The position numbers and the translations under genes are program-made. Source: Ascarosepion bandense (lineage: Eukaryota; Mollusca; Cephalopoda; Sepiida; Sepiidae). From it: a DNA stretch of 64,000 bases. The number at the start of each line of letters is the position of its first letter. Positions within the stretch are counted from its first letter, which is position 1. Below the pieces are notes generated by a model. The model saw only the letters and a list, made by a program, of their open reading frames with translations, searched no databases and was not told the origin of the DNA. Location: positions 1,670,501 to 1,734,500 of the forward strand of contig JBBBDQ010001275.1 of NCBI GenBank assembly GCA_037127315.1. The letters are read 5' to 3'. Shown here one piece after another: positions 51,762-62,840 of the stretch.

Positions 51762-52490
51762 CAGAGATGTACTGATAAAAGAAAGTCTTTAAATTTCCAC
51801 GAGTACGCATTCCAAAAGCTAAGTAGAATATTGAGAGACGGGAAAATTTCATTGGAAACAAAGACGACATTACTGGACTGTTACATAATATCTGTTCTTC
51901 TATATACTGGACAATCTCACCAAAAATGAAGGAAAGACTTGAAGCAACAGAAATGTGGCTCTGCAGAAGGATGCTGAGGATACCATAGACCAAACATGTG
52001 AGCAGCAACAAGGTTTCGGAGAGAATAGAAACAAAAGGCAACTTATACTTAATATCAGGAAGAGATAGCTGAAGTTTTTGGGACATGTAATGAGGAATTC
52101 CAGTTGAATTCATTGCATTCACTTACGCGCAAATACCTATGGGAAAGGTATTAATTTGTCTCTTTCTTTCAGTTATGGGTTAAATAACAAGACAGATTGG
52201 GTTCTATAGACTTGGCTAGCAACCAGTCTACCACAGAAAGCAATGGCAACCTACTGCGGGATAATCTTCTGCCCAGTCAGTCATGTCTCTTTTGAGTGTG
52301 TTTCACATATGGCACTTAACTGATTGAATGAGGAAGGAGAGCTTGAAAAATCTGATACTCACAGGGTGAATAGAGGGAAGAGAGACAGAGGTAAACAGCA
52401 TGTGACATACTTGATGGGAGAAATACCAAGAAAAACGAAGAAGTGGAGGGCCATGATTGACTATGTCCTGATGAATTGCTCTGGTCATAA
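51762..52490 (+). pseudogene. RTE-type LINE C-terminal remnant, interrupted by a SINE
   Basis: Plus-strand peptides AFQKLSRILRDGKISLETKT and LDCYIISVLLYTGQSH, then in other frames the WLCRRMLRIP-type and NLKNLILTG-type segments, match other RTE fragments in the window. At 52098-52326 a SINE interrupts it. After the SINE the LINE resumes with GGAAGGAGAGCTTGAAAAAT and AGAGGGAAGAGAGACAGAGG. Non-functional. Confidence 0.72.
52098..52326 (+). mobile_element. SINE family A, 5'-truncated, nested in the RTE remnant
   Basis: Lacks the tRNA-like part. It starts TTCCAGTTGAATTCATTGCA and ends in the TGAT-type tail. AATGAGGAA at 52089-52097 and 52327-52335 is a 9-bp direct repeat, consistent with a target-site duplication. 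Confidence 0.78.
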
Positions 52491-52993
52491 CCACCATCTT
52501 GAATTCTATTGGTTTGCTAAGTGTGCTTAGTGAACAGCAGTTATGCCAAAGTTTCATACAGTAATAACTCATTGTTATTGTTTAGAATAAATCTACTTGT
52601 TTGTTAAAATGAACATATTTTATCTATTTTGTCTATTTTTTGTCAAGTATTGCCTTTTTTTACCTACCTTTGATGAGTTCCCTTTTCCCTTCTTACCCAC
52701 TGCAATGATTATCTACTAATTCATAATCTACTAATTTACTACTACAATGATGCTGGTTCTCTGCTAGTAGGTTCTTTACACACAATGAGTTTCTTCTTGT
52801 CTTGATAGTGTAGTAGATAGGAAATTAAGAATTAAAATCAACCTTCTTCTTCACTTTTACAAAAATTCACAATAATGTGTAAAATCCTGGTTTTTCCCAA
52901 ATAGAAAAAGGATTGCCCATTTGCTTAAAGAAAAAGTTAAAACAGATTTCACAAGTAGATGTTAGATTGATATTCTGACCAATTGAAGTGGTT

Positions 52994-53269
52994 TGCAAGA
53001 CCCGGAAGATTTTGCAATAGAGTGCGAAAAAACTAAATTACTATAAAGAACTTCATCAGCCAGCGCCAGTCAGTCTGGGACAGAAGCAGCAGAGACGACA
53101 AGCTAAAATGTAATGAGATAAGCTTCAAGTGACCCAGACATTCATCCTCTTTCCCTTTCTTTCTCGTGTGCTGATTCATTTTACTTCTTCTTCTCTTTCA
53201 ATAAATTACTATGATGAACATTTTCTACATTTCTTGATGCCCTTAACTTTCTAATTGAACATTAATTTC
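52994..53269. repeat. LTR-like direct repeat, right copy (276 bp)
   Basis: Right partner of 51489-51761. Same boundaries TGCAAGACCC ... ATTAATTTC, differing by scattered substitutions and a TTC insertion. Confidence 0.7.
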
Positions 53270-53829
53270 TACCACAATTCATGTTTTCCTTTTCATTAAT
53301 AAATTCCTATTTCAACCTGAAAAATGTATATTTTTATTCTTACACTATTTCACACTCTTCCACACTGATTCCTGCATTCCAACCTGCTGACAACCTTCTG
53401 ATAATTCTGATGATAATTCTGGATAAAATTTGTAAGCTGTAGGGAGTTTGGTTATGTATGACACAAGGCAAATCAACAAACATTAACCAACTTCCTATGG
53501 CTTCAATACAGCCTAATTGACACAAGGACCACTTCCAACCAACTCTGAAGTCACAAGTATGCAATACTAACCTTGAAGTTGTCACTGCATATAATTAGCA
53601 TAAAACCAATTTTACTATTTCTTTTCTCTCTCAGTAATTTTTCAAAAAACTGACAAAATTATCACACCTAATATGCATTTCTAATTTTATTTTTATTCAA
53701 AATTCAGATCATTGCCAAAAACTAACACTTTCTGCAAGAAAACACATCAATTCAAAGCTGGTCTCTATTAAAATGCAGAGGGAGATAGTCAATGTAACCA
53801 CTATGCTTTTCTTTTATTAAACTTAGGAA
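53270..53829. other. unassigned stretch
   Basis: No coding frame with family character. 53389-53475 resembles 51122-51190. Confidence 0.35.
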
Positions 53830-54700
53830 AAAAATAAGCTGCAACAATCAGTTGTTAACTGGGGCAAAAAATAGCTTGCAAATTTTAATATCTCCAAAAC
53901 AAATCTGCTATCTTTTAATCCTTATTAGGAACAATTTCTGCCTTCTAACCAATATGGCAGATGCTAACCTTCAGAGAGTAACTCATTATGGCATCTTGTT
54001 TTAACGTTTTCTACTGAACTGGAGCAATGATATTGACAGGTCTGCTGCTAGGAAAGTAGATTTGCTGTGTTATGCTGGATAAACTCACTAAAATCCATCT
54101 TGCATGTTTAAGAATCTATCATTCATCTGTACATTGAATACTGCGGCCACATCCTACTATATATCTCTAGATTCTTGACAAAATACAAAATATCTGCAAT
54201 GTTATCAGTCCTAACATAGCATCTCAACTTCAGTTAATTTCCCACCATTGTGATATGGCTTCTCCCTATTTTTTCTATAAATATTTTCATAGCAGCTGAT
54301 CAAATGAGCTCTCCTCCTTGGTAGCTTGACTACGTGAGTTTAAACTCATTATCAGATTGGAGACTATGTCTCACTGCTTTACTGTTGAAATAGCAAGATG
54401 TAACTTTAAGTTCTTTTCTAATAGTTTTCTTCTTGCATTTATTTCCTGTGAAACTTTCTTTTGGTTTCTTGTTTCTCTGACACCTATGATTTCCAAAAAA
54501 TTAAAGGCAAAATCAATCACAGTTTTCCTTCTTGAATCCTGTTCTGTTATCATCCTTTCTCTACACTCAAGTCTTCTCATTCTCTTGCACTCCCAGTAAC
54601 TCCTTGCATCTTAGTGGCATTATTGCCTTGCTTCTATTTCTCTTTCACTCTCAGTAATCCCTAGCATCTTAGTGACATTATTGCCTTGATTGGAGTGACA
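53830..54700 (+). pseudogene. Jockey-like LINE 3' remnant
   Basis: The plus strand retains shapes of RLETMSHCFTVEIARCNFKF, FYKYFHS and NELSSLV-type sequence across several frames, followed by the family 3' end twice (GCATCTTAGTGGCATTATTG near 54606 and GCATCTTAGTGACATTATTG near 54665). Two 3' ends in tandem suggest a duplicated tail. No usable frame. Confidence 0.6.
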
Positions 54701-54875
54701 TAAAGATGATGATTGGCATTACATTTAAATTTTTTCTGATTGTAGCTGGCAGGGAAGCAAAAAATCAGAAAGGTTTTTCACAAGTAAGAAGTGTGAGAAA
54801 GGAAAACATTAGCATAGAATTTCAGTTTACATCTAGATATTTCAACAGTGAAACAATGAGGTCCTAGTTGCCAAT
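54700..54875 (-). mobile_element. Jockey-like LINE 3' UTR fragment, inverted
   Basis: TGGCATTACATTTAAATTTT and GATTGTAGCTGGCAGGGAAG match the minus-strand tail at 57190-57240. It meets the plus-strand copy head to head at about 54700. Confidence 0.5.
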
Positions 54876-54879
54876 TTAA

Positions 54880-55187
54880 TCAGTCAGTTAAATGCCATAT
54901 GTGATACACATTTTGGGCAATCATGTCTCGAAAGAGACATGACTGACTGGGCAGAAGATTATCCCACAGTAGGTTGCCATTGCTTTCTGTGGTAGACTGG
55001 TTGCCAGCCAAGGCTATAGGACCCAATCTGTCCTATTATTTAACCCATAACTAGAGGAAGAGAGGGATTAATACCTTTCCTAAGGGTATTTGTACGTAAA
55101 CGAATGCCATGAATTTGACTGGAATTCTAACTAGGCTCCCCGATTTGTTGTTCGGAGTCGATATTCGTTGCACCACAATGAACATCC
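54880..55187 (-). mobile_element. SINE family A, near full-length, inverted
   Basis: The plus strand shows ATCATGTCTCGAAAGAGACA, GACTGACTGGGCAGAAGATT and GGCTATAGGACCCAATCTGT, and at the right end the inverted tRNA-like half (GGAGTCGATATTCGTTGCAC at about 55157). Same family as 30077-30388. Confidence 0.75.
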
Positions 55188-55269
55188 TCAGCGAATTTAG
55201 TAGTATACTTAAATTGATGTGCTCAACATGCCAAGGAGGATATCTCATTAAAACAATTGCAATGAAGTG

Positions 55270-55750
55270 TGAGAATACAAGCCATTAGAACAGAACTTGA
55301 TGAATGAAGGAATAGGTACCATAAAGTCAAATAAAGACTGTAAAGGAGAAACACAAGACAGGAAGCTGTGGAGAACAACAATCATCTCTGTTTTAAAGAG
55401 ATGTGACACACTAAAAGAGAGCAAGAGAACCTAATGGACAAGTTTAAGCAAATGGATTTAGGATCAAACACCACAAAGTCAAAGAAGAAACATAAAGGAG
55501 ACAGTATTGCTGAGAGTAAAGAAAGACAGGAAGTTGTGGAGAACCATAATCATATATGGTCTAAAGAGATGTGAGATACTGAAAGAGAGTGAGTGAGTCG
55601 ACAAGACAAGTTTAAGCAATTAGATGGAGGAGCAAATACCACAAAAATAAGTAGAGATTAACAAAAAACATGTTGTTAAAGGAACATGACTGAAAGAGAA
55701 GTCACCTCTTTCTCTAATATGGTCGAGGAAGATTCAGAAAGTTAAAAAGT
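55270..55750 (+). repeat. tandem copies of an RTE-type 3' tail
   Basis: About three degenerate units of roughly 140-170 bp, each with GACAGGAAG(T/C)TGTGGAGAAC, an AAAGAGATGTGA motif and AAGTTTAAGCAA(A/T)TGGAT. These are the 3' UTR of the RTE family (compare 61700-61900) repeated in tandem. Confidence 0.6.
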
Positions 55751-56149
55751 GAGGTTAATGGATAAGGCAAAATGCTTACATACCAAGATACACTGATTTA
55801 CATTTCTGACAGTTAAAATAAAAATGTAGAAATGCAATCATAAGTCCATCAATAATGACATGACTTTAATCTCCAACATATTTCAAAGTCTAGCTGAATA
55901 GTCACATAGTCATTTAGCATGAAAGTTTATCATCAGATTTCCATGTAATTTCATCTTTTAATATTATATACTCTCTTCTAATATTTTACATTCCTCAACC
56001 CTAGCAGAGACACAGCCTCTCTCTCTCTCTCTCTCTCTCTCATTCCTTGTATAGTTTAAATTACTGGGAATGTACAGACAGCATAATAACAATTCAATTG
56101 CCAGGAACATTTCAGATTCCAATTACATTAACTTTGCCCCATTTCCCAA

Positions 56150-56990
56150 AGGAAAAACATGAATCCATTGCTTTTCACTCCAGTTATGAGTAAAATGGAA
56201 AGGCAGACTCTGTTTTCAAACATTAATTGGCCACCAGTTTATAAAAAGAACAAATCTGAATTCAAAACCATGGTCATCAGCAAAAAGAGGAGCCTAAAAT
56301 GCAAATTACAGACCAAGGATACTAAAATCGAGCTGGTACAAAAATTCAAATACGTGGGAGGTTTTCTAATAGAGAACAGAAAGTTTGAAGGCATATTGAG
56401 GTTTGAAGGCATATTGAGGTTTGAAGGCATATTGTGGTTTGAAGGCATATTGGCATAGCCAAGGACACATTCCAAAAACTGATTTGCATATTAAGAAACA
56501 AAATTTTGTTGGAAAAAAGTACTGGACTGTTATTTGATAGGCGTCCTCCTCTATTGCAGGGAATGCTGGATAATCTTGCCAAAAATGAAGGACAAACTCG
56601 AAGCAACAGAAGTATGGTTCTACAGAAGGATACTGAGGATACCATAGACCAAACATGTAAGCAATGACAAGGTTTTGGAGAGAATGGAAACGAAAAAGAA
56701 ATTTATGCTTAGCATCAGGAAGAGACAGTTGAAGTTTCTGAAACACATAATGAAGTAGGAGGGCTTGGTGAACCTGATATTCACAGGGTGGATAGAGGGA
56801 AGAGAGAGGTGTGGTAAACAGCATGGGACATACTTGATGGGCTTAAGCAAAAGGATGGCCGAACAGAGTTTGGGAGAAATAACATGACAAAATATATTAA
56901 GAGCTACAAGGAGAAGGAAGATATGGAGGTCCATGATCGCCTACTTCCTGAAGGGACACAGTACATAAAAGTAGGAGGAGAAGAAGAACA
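56150..56990 (+). pseudogene. RTE-type LINE reverse transcriptase remnant with 18-bp internal repeats
   Basis: Begins with TMVISKKRSLKCKLQTKDTK and VQKFKYVGGFLIENRKFE, a characteristic C-terminal RT segment of RTE elements, and continues in shifted frames to the 3' UTR near 56930 (CATGATCGCCTACTTCCTGA). At 56382-56455 an 18-bp unit (GGTTTGAAGGCATATTGA) is repeated four times and replaces the normal sequence. Non-functional. Confidence 0.75.
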
Positions 56991-57049
56991 AACAATTCAC
57001 ACCTCTGCATTTCCCAAAAACAGTCATAGCAATAAACAAATATTTTTTA

Positions 57050-57630
57050 AAAATCATTTCACCCGAAGCAAGGTGATGATGTCACTAGGATGCAAGCAGT
57101 TACAGGAAGTTAGAGAGAATAAGAAATCTTTAACGAGGAGAAATGAGGAAAGAACAACAGACAGGGTTCAGAAAGATGGAAAATGATGACTGAAGTTGCA
57201 TTTAAATTTTAGCAGATTGTAGATGGCAGGGAAGTAAAAAATTGGAATGGATTTCCATGGGCAAGAAGTAAAAAATAAGAAACTATTACAGTAGAATGGA
57301 CGGTTGCATCTTGCTAGTTCAACAGTGAAATAGCAAGACCTAATTGCCAATCTAGTCGCATATTTGAATTCTTTCAGGTGAGACACCAAGGAGGAAAGCT
57401 CATCAAAACAATTGCCATGAAAATATTTATAGAAAAGACAGAGGGAAACCATGTCATGTTAGTGAGAAATTGACTGGTGTCAAGATGTCAGATCAGAATT
57501 GATTACATCATAGAGCTTTCTTTGCATTTTGTCAAGAATCTCAAAATATTTAGTAGGAGCATAAGGCACAGCTGCAATATTCCATCCACGGATGAATGGT
57601 AGATTTATAAACATTCAAGATGGACTCTAA
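57050..57630 (-). pseudogene. Jockey-like LINE 3' remnant
   Basis: The minus strand has MVSLCLFYKYFHGNCFDELS, RSCYFTVELARCNRPFYCNS and PAIYNLLKFKCN, which match the C-terminal end and 3' UTR of 2488-5880. The 3' end is at about 57050 (plus strand AAATCATTTCACCCGAAGCA after a T/A-rich run). Frames are broken. Confidence 0.65.
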
Positions 57631-58345
57631 TGAGAAAAATTATATGGCATGACAGTGAACCAACTAAGAAAAGCGATGTTGTGAAGAGCCATGATCAGCA
57701 ATATTCAGAACTGCATTTCATTAAAAATGTGTCAGAAGATCTATTGTTATTTTGCTTATTTAAAAAAAAGAAATTTATTGCAAGATGTCTGTTATGTGTG
57801 GTATATCTTGCAATTTCGTACTCAATGCGTGGTACACCATTATGCTTGACGTAATGAAGTGCCGACAATTACTGGCTTAGCACTTTAATACAACTCAGCT
57901 AATTTGAATAGGTTACTTCAATATCTTTAAATGTTTTTCACTAAACTTCTCATTTAATTTATTAGTCCTGGATATGAGTTTAATATATGGATTGAAATCT
58001 GACAAAATGAATAGAATAAGTAAAGAACAGGCAGGAAAAAGTGTCTTTTATCTAACATGTTTCACTTTAATAAGTTTATCCATAGATTTTTTAAAGATGA
58101 ACGATATTAAAATTTTTTTAAATTTAAAAAGAAAAGTCCTCGGTATGTTGATAAACTACATCCGGCAGCAATGGATCTGATTGGAAGGTTTTGCAAACAG
58201 TAGAACCACCTCTTAAATGCAGTTGTTCCCAGGTCAACCATGACCTGGGGTGGTAGCACCTGTTAGGGTCCCAGCTATGGGCAAACAGTGAAACATCAAA
58301 CAAAAATCAAAACACTATGAAAAAATAAAAATATGTTTATGGCTT
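57631..58345. other. unassigned stretch with one perfect palindrome
   Basis: AT-rich; no gene recognised. CCCAGGTCA (58228-58236) and TGACCTGGG (58241-58249) form a 9-bp perfect stem with a 4-base loop. Confidence 0.4.
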
Positions 58346-58490
58346 CTGCAGTAGAGTGGCTGCCAACCAAAGCTATAGAACCAAATCTGTTCTGCTATTC
58401 AATCCATAGCTGGAGGGAGAAGACATAGAGTAAGACTTTTCCAAGAGTATTTGCACATAAGTGAATGCAAAACATTCATCTGGAATTTGA
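58346..58490 (-). mobile_element. SINE family A, diverged fragment
   Basis: CAGTAGAGTGGCTGCCAACC, AAGCTATAGAACCAAATCTG and AAGTGAATGCAAAACATTCA align with the inverted SINE body. Both ends are missing or degenerate. Confidence 0.5.
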
Positions 58491-58529
58491 AAATCATAAT
58501 AAATATTAGACTAAAAAAGTATAAAAATA

Positions 58530-59784
58530 ACTTTTTAAACAGTAGAATTACCAAAAATACATTTTATAACAAAAAAACAAATATTACATTTTTAGCAAAA
58601 TCATCAACAATAGATTTTTCTAGCGAAATGACAATCAATACAACCCTAAAAAAGCATAAAATTACATTCTATAGTAAATTTCCCAGCAATGTATTATTAT
58701 AGGTAAAATCAGCAGTAATGTATTTTTATAGAAATTACTAACAATACATTTTTATAGTAAAATTATTAGCAATGTTTTTAAAAATTATTAATAATACATT
58801 TTTATAGTAAAATTACTCACAATATATTTTTATAAAATATTCCAAAAAACACATTTTTATAGTAAAATTACTTGCAATATATTCTTATAGTAAAATTATT
58901 AGTAAAGTAGTTTTATAAAAAATTACCAAAAATACATTTTTATAGCAAAATTACCAGAATTAGGATTTTATAAAAAATTATTAAAAATTCATTTTCATAA
59001 TAAAATCACCAGAAACATATTTTTAAAAAATTACCAACAAAACATTTTTATAGTAAAATTCCTAGCAATATATTTTTATGAAAAATTACTAACAATACAT
59101 TTTTATAGTAAAATATCAGCAATATGCTTTTTTTTAAAAATTACTAACAATACATTTTTATAGTAAAATTACCTGCAATATATTTTTATAAAAAATTATC
59201 AACAATATATTTTCATAATAAAATTACCAGCAATATGTTTTTGTAAAAAATTATCAACAATACATTTTTATTGTAAAATTACTTGCAATATATTCTTAGA
59301 GTAAAATTATTAGTAATGTATTTTTATAAAAAATTACCAAGAATACATTTTTATAGAAAAATTAACAGCAATATATTTTTATAAAAAATTACCAGCAATG
59401 CAATTTCATAGGAAAATTGCCAGCTATATTTTTTTTTATAAAAATTGACCAACAATACATTTTTATATCAAATTTACCAGCAATATATTCTTGTAGTAAA
59501 ATTACCATCAATACATTTTTAGAGTAAAATTACCAGCAATATCTTTTTATGAAAAAATATCAACAATACATTTTTATTGTAAAATTACCTGCAATATATT
59601 TTTATAAAAGATTAACAGCAATAAAATTTCATAAAAAATTAACAGCAATAAAATTTCATAAAAAATTAACAGTAATATAAATCTATAAAAATTACCTTCA
59701 GGACATTTTTATAGCAAAATTACACACAATATATTTTAATAAAAAAAATAACAGCAATATGTTTTTATAAAAAGTTGCCAACAA

Positions 59785-59816
<32 letters not shown>

Positions 59817-60135
59817 GGAAAATTACCAGCAATATATTCTTATAGTAAAATTAGCATCTATACATTTTTATAGTTAAATTACCAGCAATATGTTTTTATG
59901 AAAAATTACCAACAATACATTTTTTTAGTAAAATTGTTCACAATAAGTTTTTATAAAAATTACCAACAATACATATTTCTAGTACAATTAGCAGGAATAT
60001 ATTTTTATAAAAAATTACTAACTATACATTTTTATTTTAAAATTACCAGTAATATATTTTTGTAAAGATTACAAATGATACATTTTTATAGTAAAATTAA
60101 CAGCAATATATTTTCATAGCAAACTTACCAGTAAC
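58530..60135. repeat. 1.6-kb AT-rich satellite of alternating 27-28-bp half-units
   Basis: Continuous repetition of AATTACC(A/T)(A/G)CAATA followed by either CATTTTTATAGTAAAATT or TATTTTTATAAAAAATT. The two types alternate for much of the array, giving a dimer of about 55-57 bp. Units are diverged. A (TA)n run interrupts it at 59786-59816. No coding capacity. Confidence 0.9.
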
Positions 60136-60487
60136 AAATTTTTTTTTTATTTACTAACTGTACTTTTTATCTATGAACTATGTACCTAAAAACATGTGTT
60201 TGCACTGAAAGTATAAAATTATGTACAAAATATTTGTAGTGGAAGCCATAAAATTACATACTTAATATTTAGGTTTCAGCATTTAATAACGTAGAGGTTG
60301 ATATGTTGCTAAACAAAATCAACCAAATCAAATCAAACTCATTTAGTTAATCTATAAAATACAAATAATTGATTGGCTGCAATCGAAACAGAAATATATC
60401 TGACAAGATGTAAAATCATGTTAAAAACAAAAGAAAATTTGGTTGTGATCAATATTGAAATTATGATAGAGTTTGTTTATTTTTATA

Positions 60488-61216
60488 CTAGCAGTATAGC
60501 CCGGCGTTGCTCGGGTATAATGAAAACTTTAAAACTAATCCATGGTCCTGGAGTTCAGACTCTTTGGATGTTGGCACAAAAGACTAAAAAGCAATAGTTG
60601 TTTCCAGTTCAAGTGAAACCGTAGACTTAAAGAAAAATGAATGGATGTAAGTCAAATTTTGATTTCTTGGTATCGATATCAAATAAGTTTTCTTCATTGT
60701 AAACTGAATTTTGAAGGCTAAATAAGTTCTCTGAGTAAATGGCATCATGGCTGAGACTAAGAACTACAATTATACCTACTTAGAGCCAAACCTGAAGCAA
60801 AAACTAAAATAAAAGGGCTGAAAAAAATACAGATATACAGGGAGATAAACAGACACATACACAAACATCTTGCCTTTTATATATATATATTATCGATTTT
60901 CTGCACTATTGTAAGAACTGCAACCTTGAAACTTCTGAATATCATTTCTTATGTCTTTGTCTATGAGTGTATCAAATTTGATTCAAATCAGACCACTCCT
61001 TCTATAACCCGATTTTTCAATTATCGATTTTCGATATTTATCGGTGATACCTCGACATAAAACCTAGCTAAGAACACTCGCAGGCGCTTATAGTACAACT
61101 GCGTAAATTTCCAAGAAAATTGGTTCAGCTGTTTCAGAGTCTATAGGTAATGGACACACACACACACACACACACACATACACAGAGACAAAGTTCCATT
61201 TATAAATAAGTTTAGA
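60488..61216 (-). mobile_element. Helitron-like non-autonomous element, copy 4 (729 bp, best preserved)
   Basis: The plus strand starts CTAGCAGTATAGCCCGGCGT at 60488 and ends AAGTTTAGA at 61216. On the minus strand this gives a 5' TC end, a 3' hairpin CCCGAGCAACGCCGGG and a CTAG terminus. Internal sequence is collinear with 15922-16638. A (CA)n run lies at 61154-61178. It encodes nothing. Confidence 0.72.
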
Positions 61217-61229
61217 TAACTTTTTGTTC

Positions 61230-61920
61230 ATTTAATACTGAAATCTGAAGATGCATTAGGATTGTGAAATATGCTTTCTAAAAGCTAAGCAAAGTATTAA
61301 GAAAGAGAAAAATTCCTTAGAAACCAAGAAAAGCATAATGAACTGTTCTGTAATATCAGCTCTCCTATATGACAGTGAACGTCAAACAATTGCCGCACAG
61401 ATGAAGAAAAGGTGATATAAATGTCGTTCAACAGAAAAATGCTGAGAATATCATAGACTGAACATGTGAGCAACAAAAAAGTTTTAAAGGAAATATAAAT
61501 AAAAAGACACTTATGCTTAACATCAGAAAGAGACAGTGGAAATTTCATGGAGGACATAATGAGAAAAGAGGGCTTGGAAATTTTGATACTCACAGAATAG
61601 ACTAAAGGCAAGAGGAAAAGAACACAAATGTGAGCATGAGTAAATAGATGAAAGAACACGATTTAGGTAAGATAACAAAAAGACAAAGTTTATTAAGAGC
61701 TACAAAGGCCAGAAAATTGTGGAGAGCCATGATTGACAAATTTCTGAAGAGACACAACACATAGAAAAAGAAGAATGGGCTTGAGTAAATGGATAGTGAA
61801 ATAAGGTTTAGGTAAGATAACAAAAAGACAATTTATCAAGAGTTACAATGAACAGGAAATTGTGGAGAGCCATGATTGTCAATGTTTCGAAGAGACATAG
61901 CACAAATAAGAATATTTATG
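61230..61920 (+). pseudogene. RTE-type LINE C-terminal remnant and duplicated 3' tail
   Basis: The plus strand retains KLSKVLRKRKIPLETKKS-like and RRQWKFHGGHNEKRGLENF-like stretches in mixed frames, then two successive 3' tails (GGAGAGCCATGATTGACAAA at about 61722 and GGAGAGCCATGATTGTCAAT at about 61863). No usable frame. Confidence 0.65.
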
Positions 61921-62689
61921 TAGGTCTTGTTTTTTATTAATATTTATTATTTTTTTACATAAAACATTGATTCTGCACAAGACGCTTTTAAAGTATGATT
62001 GTGACTATTTAAAAATTACAATTAAAAAAATTTTTTTACAAAAATTATATTGTATTATTGATTGCTTTTTATCCAATATTGCTATCTAATATTTTACCAA
62101 TAATGATTTTGAAGAGATTTGATTATGGAAAGATTTTTTTTTTGTCTTATGTCAATATTATTGATTATACATCTAAACTGTTTTTGAAAAATGCGTTTTG
62201 TCATTTCTTGATAAAATCTAAATTTTATTTTCCAACCCAGTAACTAATACTGAACGAACTGCATTTGAACAGTAACATGACACGGAGAGTAAAAATAACA
62301 AACTAAATTCACTCACTGAAATCATTTCATTACAACTGACTGATTTACAATTACAATAGTAGCTCAGGGTGGAGTAATGGTTAAGACCATGTTAAATGGA
62401 ATCAGAATCAGTAGGCCAATTTTAGGTTCCAGGTGAAACATTTTCTATTAATGATAATGGTACTATTAACCGTTTCTCTACAAGGAAATATTTGGCATGC
62501 ATTAACCCAGTGATTCTCAACTGCTATGCCACGGCACTCTAGTGTGCCACATGATCCTCTTAACTGTGCCACAAAATATTGTCACGACATACATATAGTG
62601 ATTTTCTACTCACAGCTTAGATGTGGCACAAGGCTGAATGTATGGGCACCCAGTGGGGATAGAACTCACTACTCAATTGTAATGATTCA
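61921..62689. other. unassigned stretch with weak transposon signals
   Basis: CAGTGATTCTCAA at 62508-62520 resembles a hAT-type terminal repeat, but no partner end was found. TAGCTCAGGGTGGAGTAATGG at about 62361 is weakly tRNA-like. No gene recognised. Confidence 0.35.
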
Positions 62690-62840
62690 AGTTTCAAGAT
62701 ACACTGTGGTGATACCGACCAAGCAAAGTGAGGGACCGGATGTTTGCACTCTCACAACCAGAAAGCAAATGACCAAAACTCGTTGGTGCGCACCCTGGCT
62801 CCACGTAGATGTTCCGGTTGAAAACTAAAAATTAATTAGG
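62690..62840 (-). repeat. dispersed repeat, inverted relative to 47091-47215
   Basis: Reverse complement of 47091-47215 with scattered differences, including CAACCAGAAAGCAAATGACC and GGATGTTTGCACTCTC on the plus strand. Confidence 0.65.
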
